Assembly (NCBI GenBank): GCA_022376925.1
Contig: JAIOJX010000026.1
Span: forward strand, 199,058,400 to 199,122,399
DNA: 64,000 nucleotides
Reading direction: 5' to 3'
DNA from: Tragulus kanchil
Lineage: Eukaryota; Chordata; Mammalia; Artiodactyla; Tragulidae
Every line of letters begins with the position of its first letter. Within the stretch, counting starts at the first letter, position 1. The notes under the pieces are model-generated. The model was not told the DNA's origin. It did no database searches and worked only from the letters and a program-made list of their open reading frames with translations. A program made the position numbers and the translations under genes. Shown here piece after piece: positions 24,554 through 38,271 of this stretch.

Positions 24554-26761
24554 CACACATGTATGCACACACATGTGTACACATACACATATAAACACAG
24601 GATCTAAGTGAAAGAGAGAAAAGGGATGCTGCTGAATTCTGTTTAAGATGAAAACACATGAATAATTATTGGATTTTATTCTCTGTATAGTTAATTCTGT
24701 TAGGTCAAATCTCTAAGAGCTCGATTTTAGAATATTTAGTGTTGCCACCAGGTATCAGGATGGACCTCAAGGGTGAATTATTTACCCCTCTGTTCTCAGG
24801 GGACAGAGTAAATTACTAACAGCTGACAGGTAGCACCCTGCTGTTCTAAGTAAGATTTACGAGGCATGCCAATCACTAACAGGAAAACACTGAGGTTCTC
24901 TGCTCTGTAACCCTTTTCTTGAAAAGGATAATTGCCCAGATGAGAGCGCATTACTTCTTCAAGGTTCATCGCAGAGAAACGTCGCTTCCTGCTGCACCTC
25001 CTCCACCCTCCACCTCAGAGGCAATCACTTTAGATTCTTTTAGCTGTTTCTTCTGATATTTTATTCCATATTTCTAAATGATACACACACAGAATTCACT
25101 GATTACTTTCACTTTCAGATGTTTATCTTTTGATGTCCCACTATGGAAGATGAGGCAAAGCAACATCTACCTTAGATGTCGTATAAATATATACAACAGA
25201 ATCCACTCAGGTGCCTTCCTGACACTGCACAACAGAAGTTTTAAATTATAATGCAAATTAACTGACAACATCCATAAATTTTCTGTTGGAACTAATCAGC
25301 ACAATTCAAAGTTCAAAGCAGTGACTTCTACTGCATTAAGCTAAGGCTTAACATTCCTCACGCCTTTTAGGTCTATTTCTTCATGTGCTCGCATTAGGTC
25401 ATGAATTAGACATCGATTTGGTGTTTCTTAACAGAAAAATGTTAGTAATAAATAAATCTGAAAAATGTTCTGCAGTTATAAATCAAGATATTCAAAATCT
25501 GAAGTCTTACAAGTTTTTTCTAATTAATATAGCCTGTTTATATATTATAGGAAATCATTCTCATTTCCTTCACCCAGCACTTAACTAGCAAATTTATGCT
25601 TCACTTCATCAAAAGATCTTTTCCAGTATGACAATAATTACCTTAAGAATTCTAGCTTTTTTCCACACATGAATGCACACACAAGTGTACACATACACAT
25701 ATAAACACAGGATCTAAGTGAAAGAGAGAAAAGGGATGCTGCTGAATTCTGTTTAAGATGAAAACACATGAATAATTATTGGATTTTATTCTCTGTATAG
25801 TTAATTCTGTTAGGTCAAATCTCTAAGAGCTCGATTTTAGAATATTTAGTGTTGCCACCAGGTATCAGGATGGACCTCAAGGGTGAATTATTTACCCCTC
25901 TGTTCTCAGGGGACAGAGTAAATTACTAACAGCTGACAGGTAGCACCCTGCTGTTCTAAGTAAGATTTACGAGGCATGCCAATCACTAACAGGAAAACAC
26001 TGAGGTTCTCTGCTCTGTAACCCTTTTCTTGAAAAGGATAATTGCCCAGATGAGAGCGCATTACTTCTTCAAGGTTCATCGCAGAGAAACGTCGCTTCCT
26101 GCTGCACCTCCTCCACCCTCCACCTCAGAGGCAATCACTTTAGATTCTTTTAGCTGTTTCTTCTGATATTTTATTCCATATTTCTAAATGATACACACAC
26201 AGAATTCACTGATTACTTTCACTTTCAGATGTTTATCTTTTGATGTCCCACTATGGAAGATGAGGCAAAGCAACATCTACCTTAGATGTCGTATAAATAT
26301 ATACAACAGAATCCACTCAGGTGCCTTCCTGACACTGCACAACAGAAGTTTTAAATTATAATGCAAATTAACTGACAACATCCATAAATTTTCTGTTGGA
26401 ACTAATCAGCACAATTCAAAGTTCAAAGCAGTGACTTCTACTGCATTAAGCTAAGGCTTAACATTCCTCACGCCTTTTAGGTCTATTTCTTCATGTGCTC
26501 GCATTAGGTCATGAATTAGACATCGATTTGGTGTTTCTTAACAGAAAAATGTTAGTAATAAATAAATCTGAAAAATGTTCTGCAGTTATAAATCAAGATA
26601 TTCAAAATCTGAAGTCTTACAAGTTTTTTCTAATTAATATAGCCTGTTTATATATTATAGGAAATCATTCTCATTTCCTTCACCCAGCACTTAACTAGCA
26701 AATTTATGCTTCACTTCATCAAAAGATCTTTTCCAGTATGACAATAATTACCTTAAGAATT
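24554..26761. repeat. Tandem duplication 10: 24554-25651 and 25664-26761
   Basis: Both copies measure 1,098 bp and are almost identical, with about 12 bases between them. They begin in a CA-rich patch. No interspersed repeat was recognised in this intron 8 segment. Confidence 0.94.
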
Positions 26762-28732
26762 TTCTAATTTAAACAAGTCAAATGGAAAAAAATCTTTGGG
26801 GACATATTAACAAGCTCAAGAGTTATTGGTTCATACCTACAAATATCTTAATCATTAGGTATATAAAGCTTAAAGAGATCTAAAAGTAAATAAAGTGCAT
26901 ACTACAACTGACTGCAGAAAATAAATAAAAATATCTTTCTGTAACTTTAGTTAACAATCAGGATACCAATAAAAGATTCCAAACTTGTTCAATATAAAAT
27001 TTTGCAATCTAGTCACTATTGACTAAGCGGTCATACATGTTATTGACTTAAACACATGAGAAGAGCAAGTTTTCTCCTTGCAAAAATTTTCTTACTTTAA
27101 TATGACTTTCCAGTTTAAATTTGTTTTTATGAATTACTATTCAAACACAAAGTGAAAACCTCATTTAAATACAACTGTTTGCAAACTCTTAAGGTCAGAG
27201 TGACCAAAGGAAATCACAGATTTTCCTGTAACTTAAAATCACTTACTATTTAAAAACAATTATGTTAGTATATACATGTCCCAGGTGCTAGGGACAAAAC
27301 AAAGAAACAGATTAAGTTCTACCCTGTAATCAGGCAATGTGCTTTATTAACACAAAAATATATTCAGGGCTTCCCCTGGTGGTCCAGTGGGTAAGGACAC
27401 CGCCTTGCACTGCAAGGGGCGCCGGTTAGATCCCTGGCCTGGGAAGATCCCACGAGCCGCAGAGCGGCTGGACTGATGTGTCCAATCGCTGAGCCGGAGC
27501 TCTGGAGCGCATGCGCCCAGAGCCGGAGCTCCCCCGCGATGGGAGGCCCACAGGAGGGGGAAAAAAAAAAACCGCACAATTCAAAGTTCAAGTGACTTCT
27601 ACTGCATTAAGCTAAGGCTTAACATTCCTCACGCCTTTTAGGTCTATTTCTTCATGTGCTCGCATTAGGTCATGAATTAGACATCGATTTGGTGTTTCTT
27701 AACAGAAAAATGTTAGTAATAAATAAATCTGAAAAATGTTCTGCAGTTATAAATCAAGATATTCAAAATCTGAAGTCTTACAAGTTTTTTCTAATTAATA
27801 TAGCCTGTTTATATATTATAGGAAATCATTCTCATTTCCTTCACCCAGCACTTAACTAGCAAATTTATGCTTCACTTCATCAAAAGATCTTTTCCAGTAT
27901 GACAATAATTACCTTAAGAATTTTCTAATTTAAACAAGTCAAATGGAAAAAAATCTTTGGGGACATATTAACAAGCTCAAGAGTTATTGGTTCATACCTA
28001 CAAATATCTTAATCATTAGGTATATAAAGCTTAAAGAGATCTAAAAGTAAATAAAGTGCATACTACAACTGACTGCAGAAAATAAATAAAAATATCTTTC
28101 TGTAACTTTAGTTAACAATCAGGATACCAATAAAAGATTCCAAACTTGTTCAATATAAAATTTTGCAATCTAGTCACTATTGACTAAGCGGTCATACATG
28201 TTATTGACTTAAACACATGAGAAGAGCAAGTTTTCTCCTTGCAAAAATTTTCTTACTTTAATATGACTTTCCAGTTTAAATTTGTTTTTATGAATTACTA
28301 TTCAAACACAAAGTGAAAACCTCATTTAAATACAACTGTTTGCAAACTCTTAAGGTCAGAGTGACCAAAGGAAATCACAGATTTTCCTGTAACTTAAAAT
28401 CACTTACTATTTAAAAACAATTATGTTAGTATATACATGTCCCAGGTGCTAGGGACAAAACAAAGAAACAGATTAAGTTCTACCCTGTAATCAGGCAATG
28501 TGCTTTATTAACACAAAAATATATTCAGGGCTTCCCCTGGTGGTCCAGTGGGTAAGGACACCGCCTTGCAGTGCAAGGGGCACCGGTTCGATCACTGGCC
28601 TGGGAAGATCCCACGAGCCGCAGAGCGGCTGGACTGATGTGTCCAATTACTGAGCCAGAGCTCTGGAGCGCATGCACCCAGAGCCGGAGCTCTGCAACGA
28701 CAGACACCACCGCGATGGGAGGCCCACAGGAG
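26409..28732. repeat. Tandem duplication 11: 26409-27556 and 27574-28732
   Basis: Copies of about 1.15 kb each end in the same plus-strand CHR-like SINE. In the first copy the SINE is cut off after an internal loss and followed by a G and A run. The first 350 bp is also the end of duplication 10, giving three copies there. Confidence 0.93.
27367..27573 (+). mobile_element. CHR-like SINE, truncated copy
   Basis: The head and B box are present, but the segment between the second GAGCCGGAGCT and GGGAGGCCCA is shortened and the element ends in a G run plus A run at the join of duplication 11. The complete version of this element is at 28528-28850. Confidence 0.85.
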
Positions 28733-28850
28733 CCAAACAACAAAGATGGATGAAGATAGAGGAATGAAAGACCAATAGAAGTGGCCTGCCCGCTCCCCTC
28801 CCTCCCCAACCCTACCCCCGCCCAAAAAAAAAAAATAAATAAATCTTTAA
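28528..28850 (+). mobile_element. CHR-like SINE with C-rich tail
   Basis: This is the full element, with head, B box GGTTCGATCAC, CHR-type body, the motif GACCAATAGAAGTGGCC and a C-rich tail followed by an A run. The words ATATATTCAG before (about 28517-28527) and after the TA repeat (about 28864-28873) mark the target-site repeat. Confidence 0.9.
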
Positions 28851-28851
28851 A

Positions 28852-28870
28852 AATATATATATATATATAT
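28852..28870. repeat. (TA)n microsatellite
   Basis: About nine TA units just after the CHR-like SINE A tail, inside the target-site region. It recurs at 29959-29978 through duplication 12. Confidence 0.85.
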
Positions 28871-29637
28871 TCAGTGCCAAAATATCCTTGCAAGAATTAA
28901 ATGAACATGTGAATCCAAATATTCTCATTATTTAAAAAGAAAACCAAAGATTAAGATGCTTTCTTAACATCAGTGATGACGTTTAGTGAACCTTTGCCAC
29001 AAAGCAAAAAATATGATAGAGTTACAAAGATATTTATACCTATGATCTCTGCAAGGCAACTTAAAACAACTCTCATTTTAAGAATTTTCGTTCCTACAAA
29101 TGTTAAAAATTAGTATCACATCATCAGCCACACAATTTCCCATGGTTTGAGGAATAAATGTAGAGGACTTAAAAGCAACTGTCTTAAAAGAGGAAGTAAA
29201 ATGATCGTCTGAAGCTGCAAAGGAGCTCACATTCAGCCCCTCACATTTCTCATCTATTTACTTTAACTGACCTTTTTTTTTTTGTGAGTAAGGGGGACTA
29301 GGTAAAGTTGAAATGAAAGGTTTGTGAGACAGAGTACATATTCAGCTATACTATCTGTTTACTTAGGCTGACCTTTTTTTACGGTGAAGAGGAAGAAAGA
29401 GAAGTATCTGCTCATGGAAATCTCTGTGCTAATAATCATAAGGATCAAAAAAAGCCCATCATGCACACCAAAGTTAAGACACTTACTGTATAAAGGCAAA
29501 TCCCACGAGTCAATGTGACCAAGATAAAAGGTATTTCTGTATCTGCTGCTTTGTTAGGCTTTTAAATTTACTACACTCCACAGAAAGGCCATTTTCACAC
29601 TTAAGCAATGTGCTTTATTAACACAAAAATATATTCA

Positions 29638-29957
29638 GGGCTTCCCTGGTGGTCTGTTGGGGAAGGACACCGCCGTGCAGTGCAAGACGCCGGTTCGATC
29701 ACTGGCCTGGGAAGATCCCACGTGCTGTGGAGCGACGGGACTGATGTGTCCAATTACTGAGCCGGAGCTCTGGAGTGCATGCACCCAGAGCCGGAGCTCT
29801 GCAACAACAGACGCCACCGCGATGGGAGGCCCACAGGAGCCAAAGAACAAAGACGGATGAAAATAGAGAAATGAAAGACCAATAGAAGTGGCCCGCCCGC
29901 TCCCCTCCCTCCCCAACCCCACCCCTGCCCAAAATAAAAAAATAAATAAATCTTTAA
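29638..29957 (+). mobile_element. CHR-like SINE, third representation of the 27367/28528 element
   Basis: The position within duplication 12 and the shared flanks identify it with 28528-28850, but it carries a dozen or so substitutions and small indels in the head and body, for example a changed A-box region near 29652. Confidence 0.87.
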
Positions 29958-30429
29958 AAATATATATATATATATATTCAGTGCCAAAATATCCTTGCAA
30001 GAATTAAATGAACATGTGAATCCAAATATTCTCATTATTTAAAAAGAAAACCAAAGATTAAGATGCTTTCTTAACATCAGTGATGACGTTTAGTGAACCT
30101 TTGCCACAAAGCAAAAAATATGATAGAGTTACAAAGATATTTATACCTATGATCTCTGCAAGGCAACTTAAAACAACTCTCATTTTAAGAATTTTCGTTC
30201 CTACAAATGTTAAAAATTAGTATCACATCATCAGCCACACAATTTCCCATGGTTTGAGGAATAAATGTAGAGGACTTAAAAGCAACTGTCTTAAAAGAGG
30301 AAGTAAAATGATCGTCTGAAGCTGCAAAGGAGCTCACATTCAGCCCCTCACATTTCTCATCTATTTACTTTAACTGACCTTTTTTTTTTTGTGAGTAAGG
30401 GGGACTAGGTAAAGTTGAAATGAAAGGTT

Positions 30430-32806
30430 TGTGAGACAGAGTACATATTCAGCTATACTATCTGTTTACTTAGGCTGACCTTTTTTTACGGTGAAGAGGA
30501 AGAAAGAGAAGTATCTGCTCATGGAAATCTCTGTGCTAATAATCATAAGGATCAAAAAAAGCCCATCATGCACACCAAAGTTAAGACACTTACTGTATAA
30601 AGGCAAATCCCACGAGAGTCAATGTGACCAAGATAAAAGGTATTTCTGTATCTGCTGCTTTGTTAGGCTTTTAAATTTACTACACTCCACAGAAAGGCCA
30701 TTTTCACACTTAAGCAACATAGTAATACTATTTATATTATTTTACAAATAAACATTATAATTGAGTATCACATTTATTAAAGGTATTGATAGTAAGAAAC
30801 ATTTTCAGCATCATATTCTACATGATCAAACATAGCTTATTTTTCTCTCAGATGTTTTTATTTTGAATTACATCCGTATGCTCTTCACGGAGATTCGCCA
30901 GGTGTCAAAATTTTGCCACATTTGCTTTATCCTCTTCTCTCTACACATAGGCATGTAGAACAGTATCTCTGCTGAACTATCTAAAAATAAACTACAGATA
31001 TCATGACTTGAGTCTTTTGTGATTCGGCTGGTTTTGAGCAATTTTACTCAGAAATATAAAAACCCTGGGCTTAACAAGAAGTTTTCAGGCATCAGGTAAT
31101 ATAAAAAGACTGGCAACGGAAGGCCGAGGTTTAAGTCTAGCTCTTCTACTACTCGTTCACCTATGTGACAACAGCCTGCCTTTCTGTCTGAGTCAACTAT
31201 GTGGACAGATGGGCACACCCTCAGAGTGGTGTTGAGAGAAAAACCTTTAAATCTAAGAACAGATACTGATGTGGAGAGATTTTCAGCATAATACTTACCT
31301 CCTCTTGGCCCTACCCCACCCAGTGTTCCACTGCCTGAAATCCAGTTCAGTGGGAGAACTTGTGACACTGGAAGAGGGGAGCCGATGCCTACCTGTCACG
31401 ACCACCATAGGACCTGATGCTTGGTCCCGGCCCACCAAATGCCAGTAGTTTCCCCCACCATTGTCACAAAATCAATTATGCCTCTAAGAATTACTGTGTA
31501 ACCTCGGAGTGTTACAGGAAAACATACACAGTAAGCCTTGGGTCCTATTAGCTGTATAAGTAAATGGGTAAGAATGTTTTCTGGATGCCCAGGAGACAAT
31601 TGAATCTAGGAATGTGAGACAGAGTACATATTCAGCTATACTATCTGTTTACTTAGGCTGACCTTTTTTTACGGTGAAGAGGAAGAAAGAGAAGTATCTG
31701 CTCATGGAAATCTCTGTGCTAATAATCATAAGGATCAAAAAAAGCCCATCATGCACACCAAAGTTAAGACACTTACTGTATAAAGGCAAATCCACGAGAG
31801 TCAATGTGACCAAGATAAAAGGTATTTCTGTATCTGCTGCTTTGTTAGGCTTTTAAATTTACTACACTCCACAGAAAGGCCATTTTCACACTTAAGCAAC
31901 ATAGTAATACTATTTATATTATTTTACAAATAAACATTATAATTGAGTATCACATTTATTAAAGGTATTGATAGTAAGAAACATTTTCAGCATCATATTC
32001 TACATGATCAAACATAGCTTATTTTTCTCTCAGATGTTTTTATTTTGAATTACATCCGTATGCTCTTCACGGAGATTCGCCAGGTGTCAAAATTTTGCCA
32101 CATTTGCTTTATCCTCTTCTCTCTACACATAGGCATGTAGAACAGTATCTCTGCTGAACTATCTAAAAATAAACTACAGATATCATGACTTGAGTCTTTT
32201 GTGATTCGGCTGGTTTTGAGCAATTTTACTCAGAAATATAAAAACCCTGGGCTTAACAAGAAGTTTTCAGGCATCAGGTAATATAAAAAGACTGGCAACG
32301 GAAGGCCGAGGTTTAAGTCTAGCTCTTCTACTACTCGTTCACCTATGTGACAACAGCCTGCCTTTCTGTCTGAGTCAACTATGTGGACAGATGGGCACAC
32401 CCTCAGAGTGGTGTTGAGAGAAAAACCTTTAAATCTAAGAACAGATACTGATGTGGAGAGATTTTCAGCATAATACTTACCTCCTCTTGGCCCTACCCCA
32501 CCCAGTGTTCCACTGCCTGAAATCCAGTTCAGTGGGAGAACTTGTGACACTGGAAGAGGGGAGCCGATGCCTACCTGTCACGACCACCATAGGACCTGAT
32601 GCTTGGTCCCGGCCCACCAAATGCCAGTAGTTTCCCCCACCATTGTCACAAAATCAATTATGCCCCCTCTAAGAATTACTGTGTAACCTCGGAGTGTTAC
32701 AGGAAAACATACACAGTAAGCCTTGGGTCCTATTAGCTCCGTATAAGTAAATGGGTAAGAATGTTTTTCTGGATGCCCAGGGAGACAATATGAAAGTTCT
32801 AGGAAT
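30430..32806. repeat. Tandem duplication 13: 30430-31612 and 31613-32806
   Basis: This is the longest unit, at about 1.18-1.19 kb, and the copies abut. Differences increase toward the end of the first copy, where several short stretches near 31580-31612 are missing relative to 32760-32806. No recognised repeat family or gene is inside. Confidence 0.92.
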
Positions 32807-32949
32807 CTAAGATGCACTGCAGGGAAAAAACAAAGGTTCTGTCAAGGGGGTAGAAAGCCACTGAAAATAAAGGAGATAGAGAATGCCTGAGTAGAAGTTT
32901 ATCTGGTATGTATACCTTTCCATTCCAGAGATTTTTTCAATGAAAATGG

Positions 32950-33345
32950 ATATATATTGGATTGGCCAACCCAATAATTACAAAAGTTTTACAAAATCAA
33001 CAGTTAATAAGACAGCAGTCATGCCGGTCTGGGGCTAGCCCCAGGGAAGTACGGGAGCCACCTTGTACGGGCTTGTAAGAGCTCGTGTACACACCTCTTC
33101 CTGACCCCAAGTTTATGGACATCACGTCATACTGGGAGCTTGACCCTGCCATGGCGGTGGGGATACGTATACCACTGAGCTCATATTTCAAACACTACAA
33201 ATCCGGTTCCCCCACCCACCCACCTAGAGAGCTGGCTGCCAAATGTCTACCAGCACACCACTGGTCAGCCTCACTGTGTTTAAGTTGAATAATAAATTGT
33301 TAATAAACTCACATAGTATCATTATCAGGTCTACACCCAAGAGAA
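32950..33345. other. GC-richer block, possibly an unclassified transposon or LTR
   Basis: The block begins with ATTGGATTGGCCAACCC, which loosely recalls a mariner terminal repeat, and then runs through a more GC-rich, CpG-containing stretch near 33020-33230. It ends with AATAAATTGTTAATAAACTC, which could be an LTR-type polyadenylation region. No terminal repeats or coding remnants were confirmed. It lies in a single-copy part of intron 8. Confidence 0.3.
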
Positions 33346-33369
33346 GCACTGATAAAAAATACTACAGAA

Positions 33370-33624
33370 GGGCTTTCCTGGTGGTCCAGTGGATGAAGAG
33401 TCCACCTTGCAGTGCAAGGGGCACCAGTTTGACCCCTAGACTTGGAAGATCCCACAGAGCGACGGGGCTGGGGTGTTCAATTATGAGCCAGTGCTCTGCA
33501 GCACATGCGCCCAGAGCCAGTGCTCTGCAGCAAGAGAGGCCACTGTGATGGGAGGCCCACACAGGTCAAAGAATAAAGATGGATGAAAAATAAACAATGA
33601 CTTAGAGGCAAAAAAAAAAAAAAA
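33370..33624 (+). mobile_element. CHR-like SINE
   Basis: The head is GGGCTTTCCTGGTGGTCC, the B box is degenerate, the body runs to GATGGATGAAAAATAAAC, and a long A run closes it. Near-matching flanks ACTACAGAAG (33361-33370) and ACTATAGAAG (33625-33634) are the target-site repeat. This copy lies in a single-copy interval. Confidence 0.9.
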
Positions 33625-33700
33625 ACTATAGAAGTACTATTACCTTGTGTGTCTCTCTATATATATATTTAGAACTATGAATTTAAAGTTATGTACTGGA

Positions 33701-34027
33701 GGGGCTTCCCTGGTGGTTCAGTAGTAAAGAATCTGACTGTCAATGTAGCAGACATGAGTTCAATTCCTGGTCTGGGAAGATCCCACACACTGTGGAGCAA
33801 CTACGCCTGTGTGCCACAACTACTGAGCCTGTGCTCTAGAGCCTGGAGTCGCAAAGAAGCCCACCTGCCCTAGAGCCTGTGCTCCACAGCAAAATAAGTC
33901 ACCACAAGAGAAGCCCGCACACCACAACTAAAGAGGAGACCCTACTGGCCACCACTAGAGGAAAGCCCACACAGCAACAAAGACTCAGCACAGTCAAAAT
34001 AAATAAATATATAAATAAAAATTTTTA
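33701..34027 (+). mobile_element. CHR-2 type SINE, full length
   Basis: The tRNA-Glu-like head is followed by the classical CHR-2 body with GAGCCTGTGCTCTAGAGCC, AAGTCACCACAAGAGAAGCC and AAAGCCCACACAGCAACAAA, ending in an AATA-rich tail. Flanking 16-bp repeats starting AAAGTTA and ending CTGGA at 33685-33700 and 34028-34043 differ at two positions, so the insertion is older than the CHR-like copies. Confidence 0.9.
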
Positions 34028-34261
34028 AAAAGTTACACACTGGAGAATACATCAACAACCATTTTAACCTGTTTCACTGGAAACTGACCCGTAAGGAGGC
34101 AGAGGACCACGAAAGGCCAGGTTGAAGCTGCCTGTTTGTGTTGCCATAAAACAAAGATTATTATCTCACCCTTGAAGACCAGAGCTGAAATGGGCCCCAA
34201 CCCCACACAGGTGCTCTTCTGTCCCCTCCATTCTGGCAACAATCATAACGACTCTAGTACC

Positions 34262-34442
34262 CAGCACTTGAGATGACACTTGCTAGGTGCCAGCATGTGT
34301 GTATACTAACTCACCGAATCCTCACAACAGTGTTAATGTAGTAGGTACTATCATTACTTCCATTTTACAGATGTCCACACTTACAGAGAACGTGAAGGGC
34401 AATCTGGCTCCACAGTCTTTGGTCCTAACAGGAGTGCTACCT
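34262..34442 (-). mobile_element. MIR SINE fragment
   Basis: Plus-strand words GAATCCTCACAACAGTGTTA, GTAGGTACTATCATTACTTC and CATTTTACAGATG match the reverse complement of the MIR core. Old and diverged; in a single-copy interval. Confidence 0.8.
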
Positions 34443-36030
34443 GTGTGCCAATAGTTATCTAAGTGGACTGTGTGCCAACCTCAAAATGTCTCTTTCACCA
34501 CCCTACATCTGTTTCTGGGACTATTTATCTCCCACTGCGCCAACACAACTGACATGCTTCAGGTTCCTTTGTGTGTTTCTATTTCTCTTTAAGTCTGCTT
34601 TTATCATTTCCTCAGCAAGATATTCCAAACTGTCTATTATAATAGCTGGCAGATAACAGCCATTCTGTAAAATACGCCTGAATTTTAAAAGAAGAGAAGA
34701 GCTATACCACTTTATATCCAAAAAGGAGCTTAACAATTGAGTGGGAAGCATTAAAATTGCTGGTATGGACAAAGAGTTTCACATCCTATAAGCTGTGGTA
34801 AGTACGGTTTGAAAACACTGGAATTAAAATTCACTTCATATTTTTCTTGCCCTCCAATATCTGTAAGTCTAAGAACATTCTGCTATTTGGTTTACTGTTA
34901 CCAAATTTCACTGACTTTTAAAAGGTTTTAAAGTTGATAATATTTATAAAAGTGTCATGAAACAGAAGAGTGTTGCTCTGCTTGAGACAAATCAGTTTTT
35001 ATGAAACAGTTTTATTTATATATACTATCAAATACTTTACCTGACAAGTATTTGCTATAACATGGAAGAGACAAAATGTTCTTCCTAATGAAGAAACAAT
35101 TATGGCAGTTTTTATTTTTGTTTAGATGTCATACATATCCGGTTTGTTGATTTCTGCTGTGTTTATGAAATGATACACTGGTATAAAACCAAACCCTAGC
35201 ATTTAGAACTCAAACCATACTTATGCGTGGCTGGAAGCAAACCACAGCAAATGTGGTTTGGCAGAAAAAAGCAGCAACCTAGTGGTAAGTATATCAGAAG
35301 AAAGATAAAATGCTAATATCTATGACGGTAACATTCATAAAAGAATGGAAGTAATTCACTATTAAATATTTTAAATTAAGTACTATCTTGAGTGAAGTTT
35401 AGAAGGAACCAGTGTGTATTTCTATAGAATATACTGCCCATCACCTGAAGGGAATTCTGATATTTTTTCCAGAAGATTGGAGTGTTTATTTAACCTTAAC
35501 TACACTAAATAATTTCAAATCTACATTGTACATTCTTTTTTATTACTTATTTGGTAAAATGTAATGAGCTACTCTATAGGTAAAAAAAGCTTTTTCCAAT
35601 TAAATATGATAATTTATCCATATAAAAATATGGAACTTATATTTTATAAAACTAAAATATCTGGCATAATGCTCTTCTTGATATAATGCCATTTTACATA
35701 TACTATCAAATACTTCATTGAACTATTTCAGAAGCTTAAAAAACTAAACAAAACATAAATTGACAAGTAAAAGAAAAGTTGCATTTGAAGAGTGTATGTT
35801 ATAGAAACTAGCCACACAGAATCTACAGTGCTCTCTACATAATTATCAGTGCTAAAAACCAAACAGCTTACTGTTGGTCTTATGTCTCAAATCTTTTGTT
35901 TTTGTTTTAAAATAATTTTTCTGGCACTGAAAACATCATCAATCTAATGAGATTTAAAATTCTTCAGAGGATAAATTTAACTGATATCACATGGCATACA
36001 AATCTATCCAAAATGTACCTTTTCTGACCT
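34443..36030. other. Single-copy intron 8 sequence, nothing recognised
   Basis: AT-rich DNA between the MIR fragment and duplication 14. No gene or clear interspersed repeat is seen. Confidence 0.6.
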
Positions 36031-38271
36031 TTCCCATGTGTGGTCACCACTTGCAAGTAATGAGACTAAATTCACACAAGGCATTATCAATAAAATTAAA
36101 AGTCATAGTTCCAACATGTGTTGAGAGTTATGAATACGCATACAACATACACTCAAAAAATTAAAGTTTCTCAAATGATACTGTTTTATTTTTCGATTCA
36201 TGTTGCTTTGCATAAAAAAAGTCTTTGACAATCCTATATTGGAATAGATGATTAGTAGCCTCCAGTTACATCTAGTATGAACACAGAACAGTAATTGAGC
36301 AGGTATAATATATGTTAAAATTAAAATCCTATTTCTGGAAAAAAAAAATGCTTTTGTCTCTATACTGCCAGTGAAAAAATTGGGTTTAAGTTTTTTGTTT
36401 CACTCCAATTCATACTGGGAGAGAAATCTCAGAGTTTAGATCTGACAAGGGCTACTGTTCTCATTAAGTGAGACACACAACATAGATAAATATGCAGGCC
36501 TTGCAGAGCAAAGAAAGGGAAGACATAAAGAACTCAGAGGGAGATGCCTGTGTGGATCCTCAGGTCCCTGCCTCCAGCAGAGAGCTGAAGAAGCGAGCCT
36601 GAGTGGGCCAAGAGGGGTCAGAGCTGGAAAAGCTGGGTGGGCATTATTAGTTAGAAGGCATACATGAAAATGTACTGAGCCAACGGTGACCAAGTGGAAA
36701 GGGGAGACAAAGAGATTTCCATGATGAGGGACAAAAGGAAGGGATGGGGAGGATGAGAAAAGAAAAAGGAGAACATGGCATCCTTCGGGGAAGCAGTTTT
36801 AAGAATGCAAGCTTGATCAACATTTTGAAATCCAGCAGTAAGGTCCAGTACAGCAAGTGTTGACAAGTGGACTGAATGTGGTGCTAACTGGGGTCACTGG
36901 TGCTTTGACCAGAGCAGTTTCAGTAAAGAAAGAGGGTACGCCAGCTGTGGGCTTAGGAGTGGATGGACACATCACCACGAGTGCCTAGGCTTATAAGCTT
37001 TCAAGGATTTACAAAAATGTCTGAGAGCTAACCATTAAATCAATTCTTAAAAATTTTTAATTAAGTATATATAAATTAACATAATTAATTATTAAGTTTT
37101 GTATTGAAACAATTCATTCCACTTGAAAACAATTTTAAGGTTAGATTTGTTTTCCCATGTGTGGTCACCACTTGCAAGTAATGAGACTAAATTCACACAA
37201 GGCATTATCAATAAAATTAAAAGTCATAGTTCCAACATGTGTTGAGAGTTATGAATACGCATACAACATACACTCAAAAAATTAAAGTTTCTCAAATGAT
37301 ACTGTTTTATTTTTCGATTCATGTTGCTTTGCATAAAAAAAGTCTTTGACAATCCTATATTGGAATAGATGATTAGTAGCCTCCAGGTACATCGAGTATG
37401 AACAGAGAACAGGAATTGAGCAGGGATAATATATGTTAAAATTAAAATCCTATTTCTGGAAAAAAAATGCTTTTGTCTCTATACTGCCAGTGAAAAAATT
37501 GGGTTTAAGTTTTTTGTTTCACTCCAATTCATACTGGGAGAGAAATCTCAGAGTTTAGATCTGACAAGGGCTACTGTTCTCATTAAGTGAGACACACAAC
37601 ATAGATAAATATGCAGGCCTTGCAGAGCAAAGAAAGGGAAGACATAAAGAACTCAGAGGGAGATGCCTGTGTGGATCCTCAGGTCCCTGCCTCCAGCAGA
37701 GAGCTGAAGAAGCGAGCCTGAGTGGGCCAAGAGGGGTCAGAGCTGGAAAAGCTGGGTGGGCATTATTAGTTAGAAGGCATACATGAAAATGTACTGAGCC
37801 AACGGTGACCAAGTGGAAAGGGGAGACAAAGAGATTTCCATGATGAGGGACAAAAAGGAAGGGATGGGGAGGATGAGAAAAGAAAAAGGAGAACATGGCA
37901 TCCTTCGGGCAAGCAGTTTTAAGAAGGCAAGCTTGATCAACATTTTGAAATCCAGCAGTAAGGTCCAGTACAGCAAGTGTTGACAAGTGGACTGAATGTG
38001 GTGCTAACTGGGGTCACTGGTGCTTTGACCAGAGCAGTTTCAGTAAAGAAAGAGGGTACGCCAGCTGTGGGCTTAGGAGTGGATGGACACATCACCACGA
38101 GTGCCTAGGCTTATAAGCTTTCAAGGATTTACAAAAATGTCTGAGAGCTAACCATTAAATCAATTCTTAAAAATTTTTAATTAAGTATATATAAATTAAC
38201 ATAATTAATTATTAAGTTTTGTATTGAAACAATTCATTCCACTTGAAAACAATTTTAAGGTTAGATTTGTT
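36031..38271. repeat. Tandem duplication 14: 36031-37151 and 37152-38271
   Basis: Copies of about 1,120 bp abut. They carry a purine-rich stretch that I cannot assign to a family. A few substitutions lie near 37385-37430 and 37908-37926, the rest being homopolymer changes. Confidence 0.94.

Larger units (their letters stand above)
28495..30713. repeat. Tandem duplication 12: 28495-29604 and 29605-30713
   Basis: Copies of about 1,110 bp abut directly, with the word GCAA shared at both ends. Each begins with the CHR-like SINE that duplication 11 also repeats, so that SINE occurs three times. A TA repeat follows the SINE in each copy. Confidence 0.94.

Noticed and set aside
24543..24600. Purine/pyrimidine alternating CA-rich patch as a regulatory element
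   Set aside because: It is a degenerate CA-rich stretch repeated by duplication 10. There is no supporting motif or gene start nearby.
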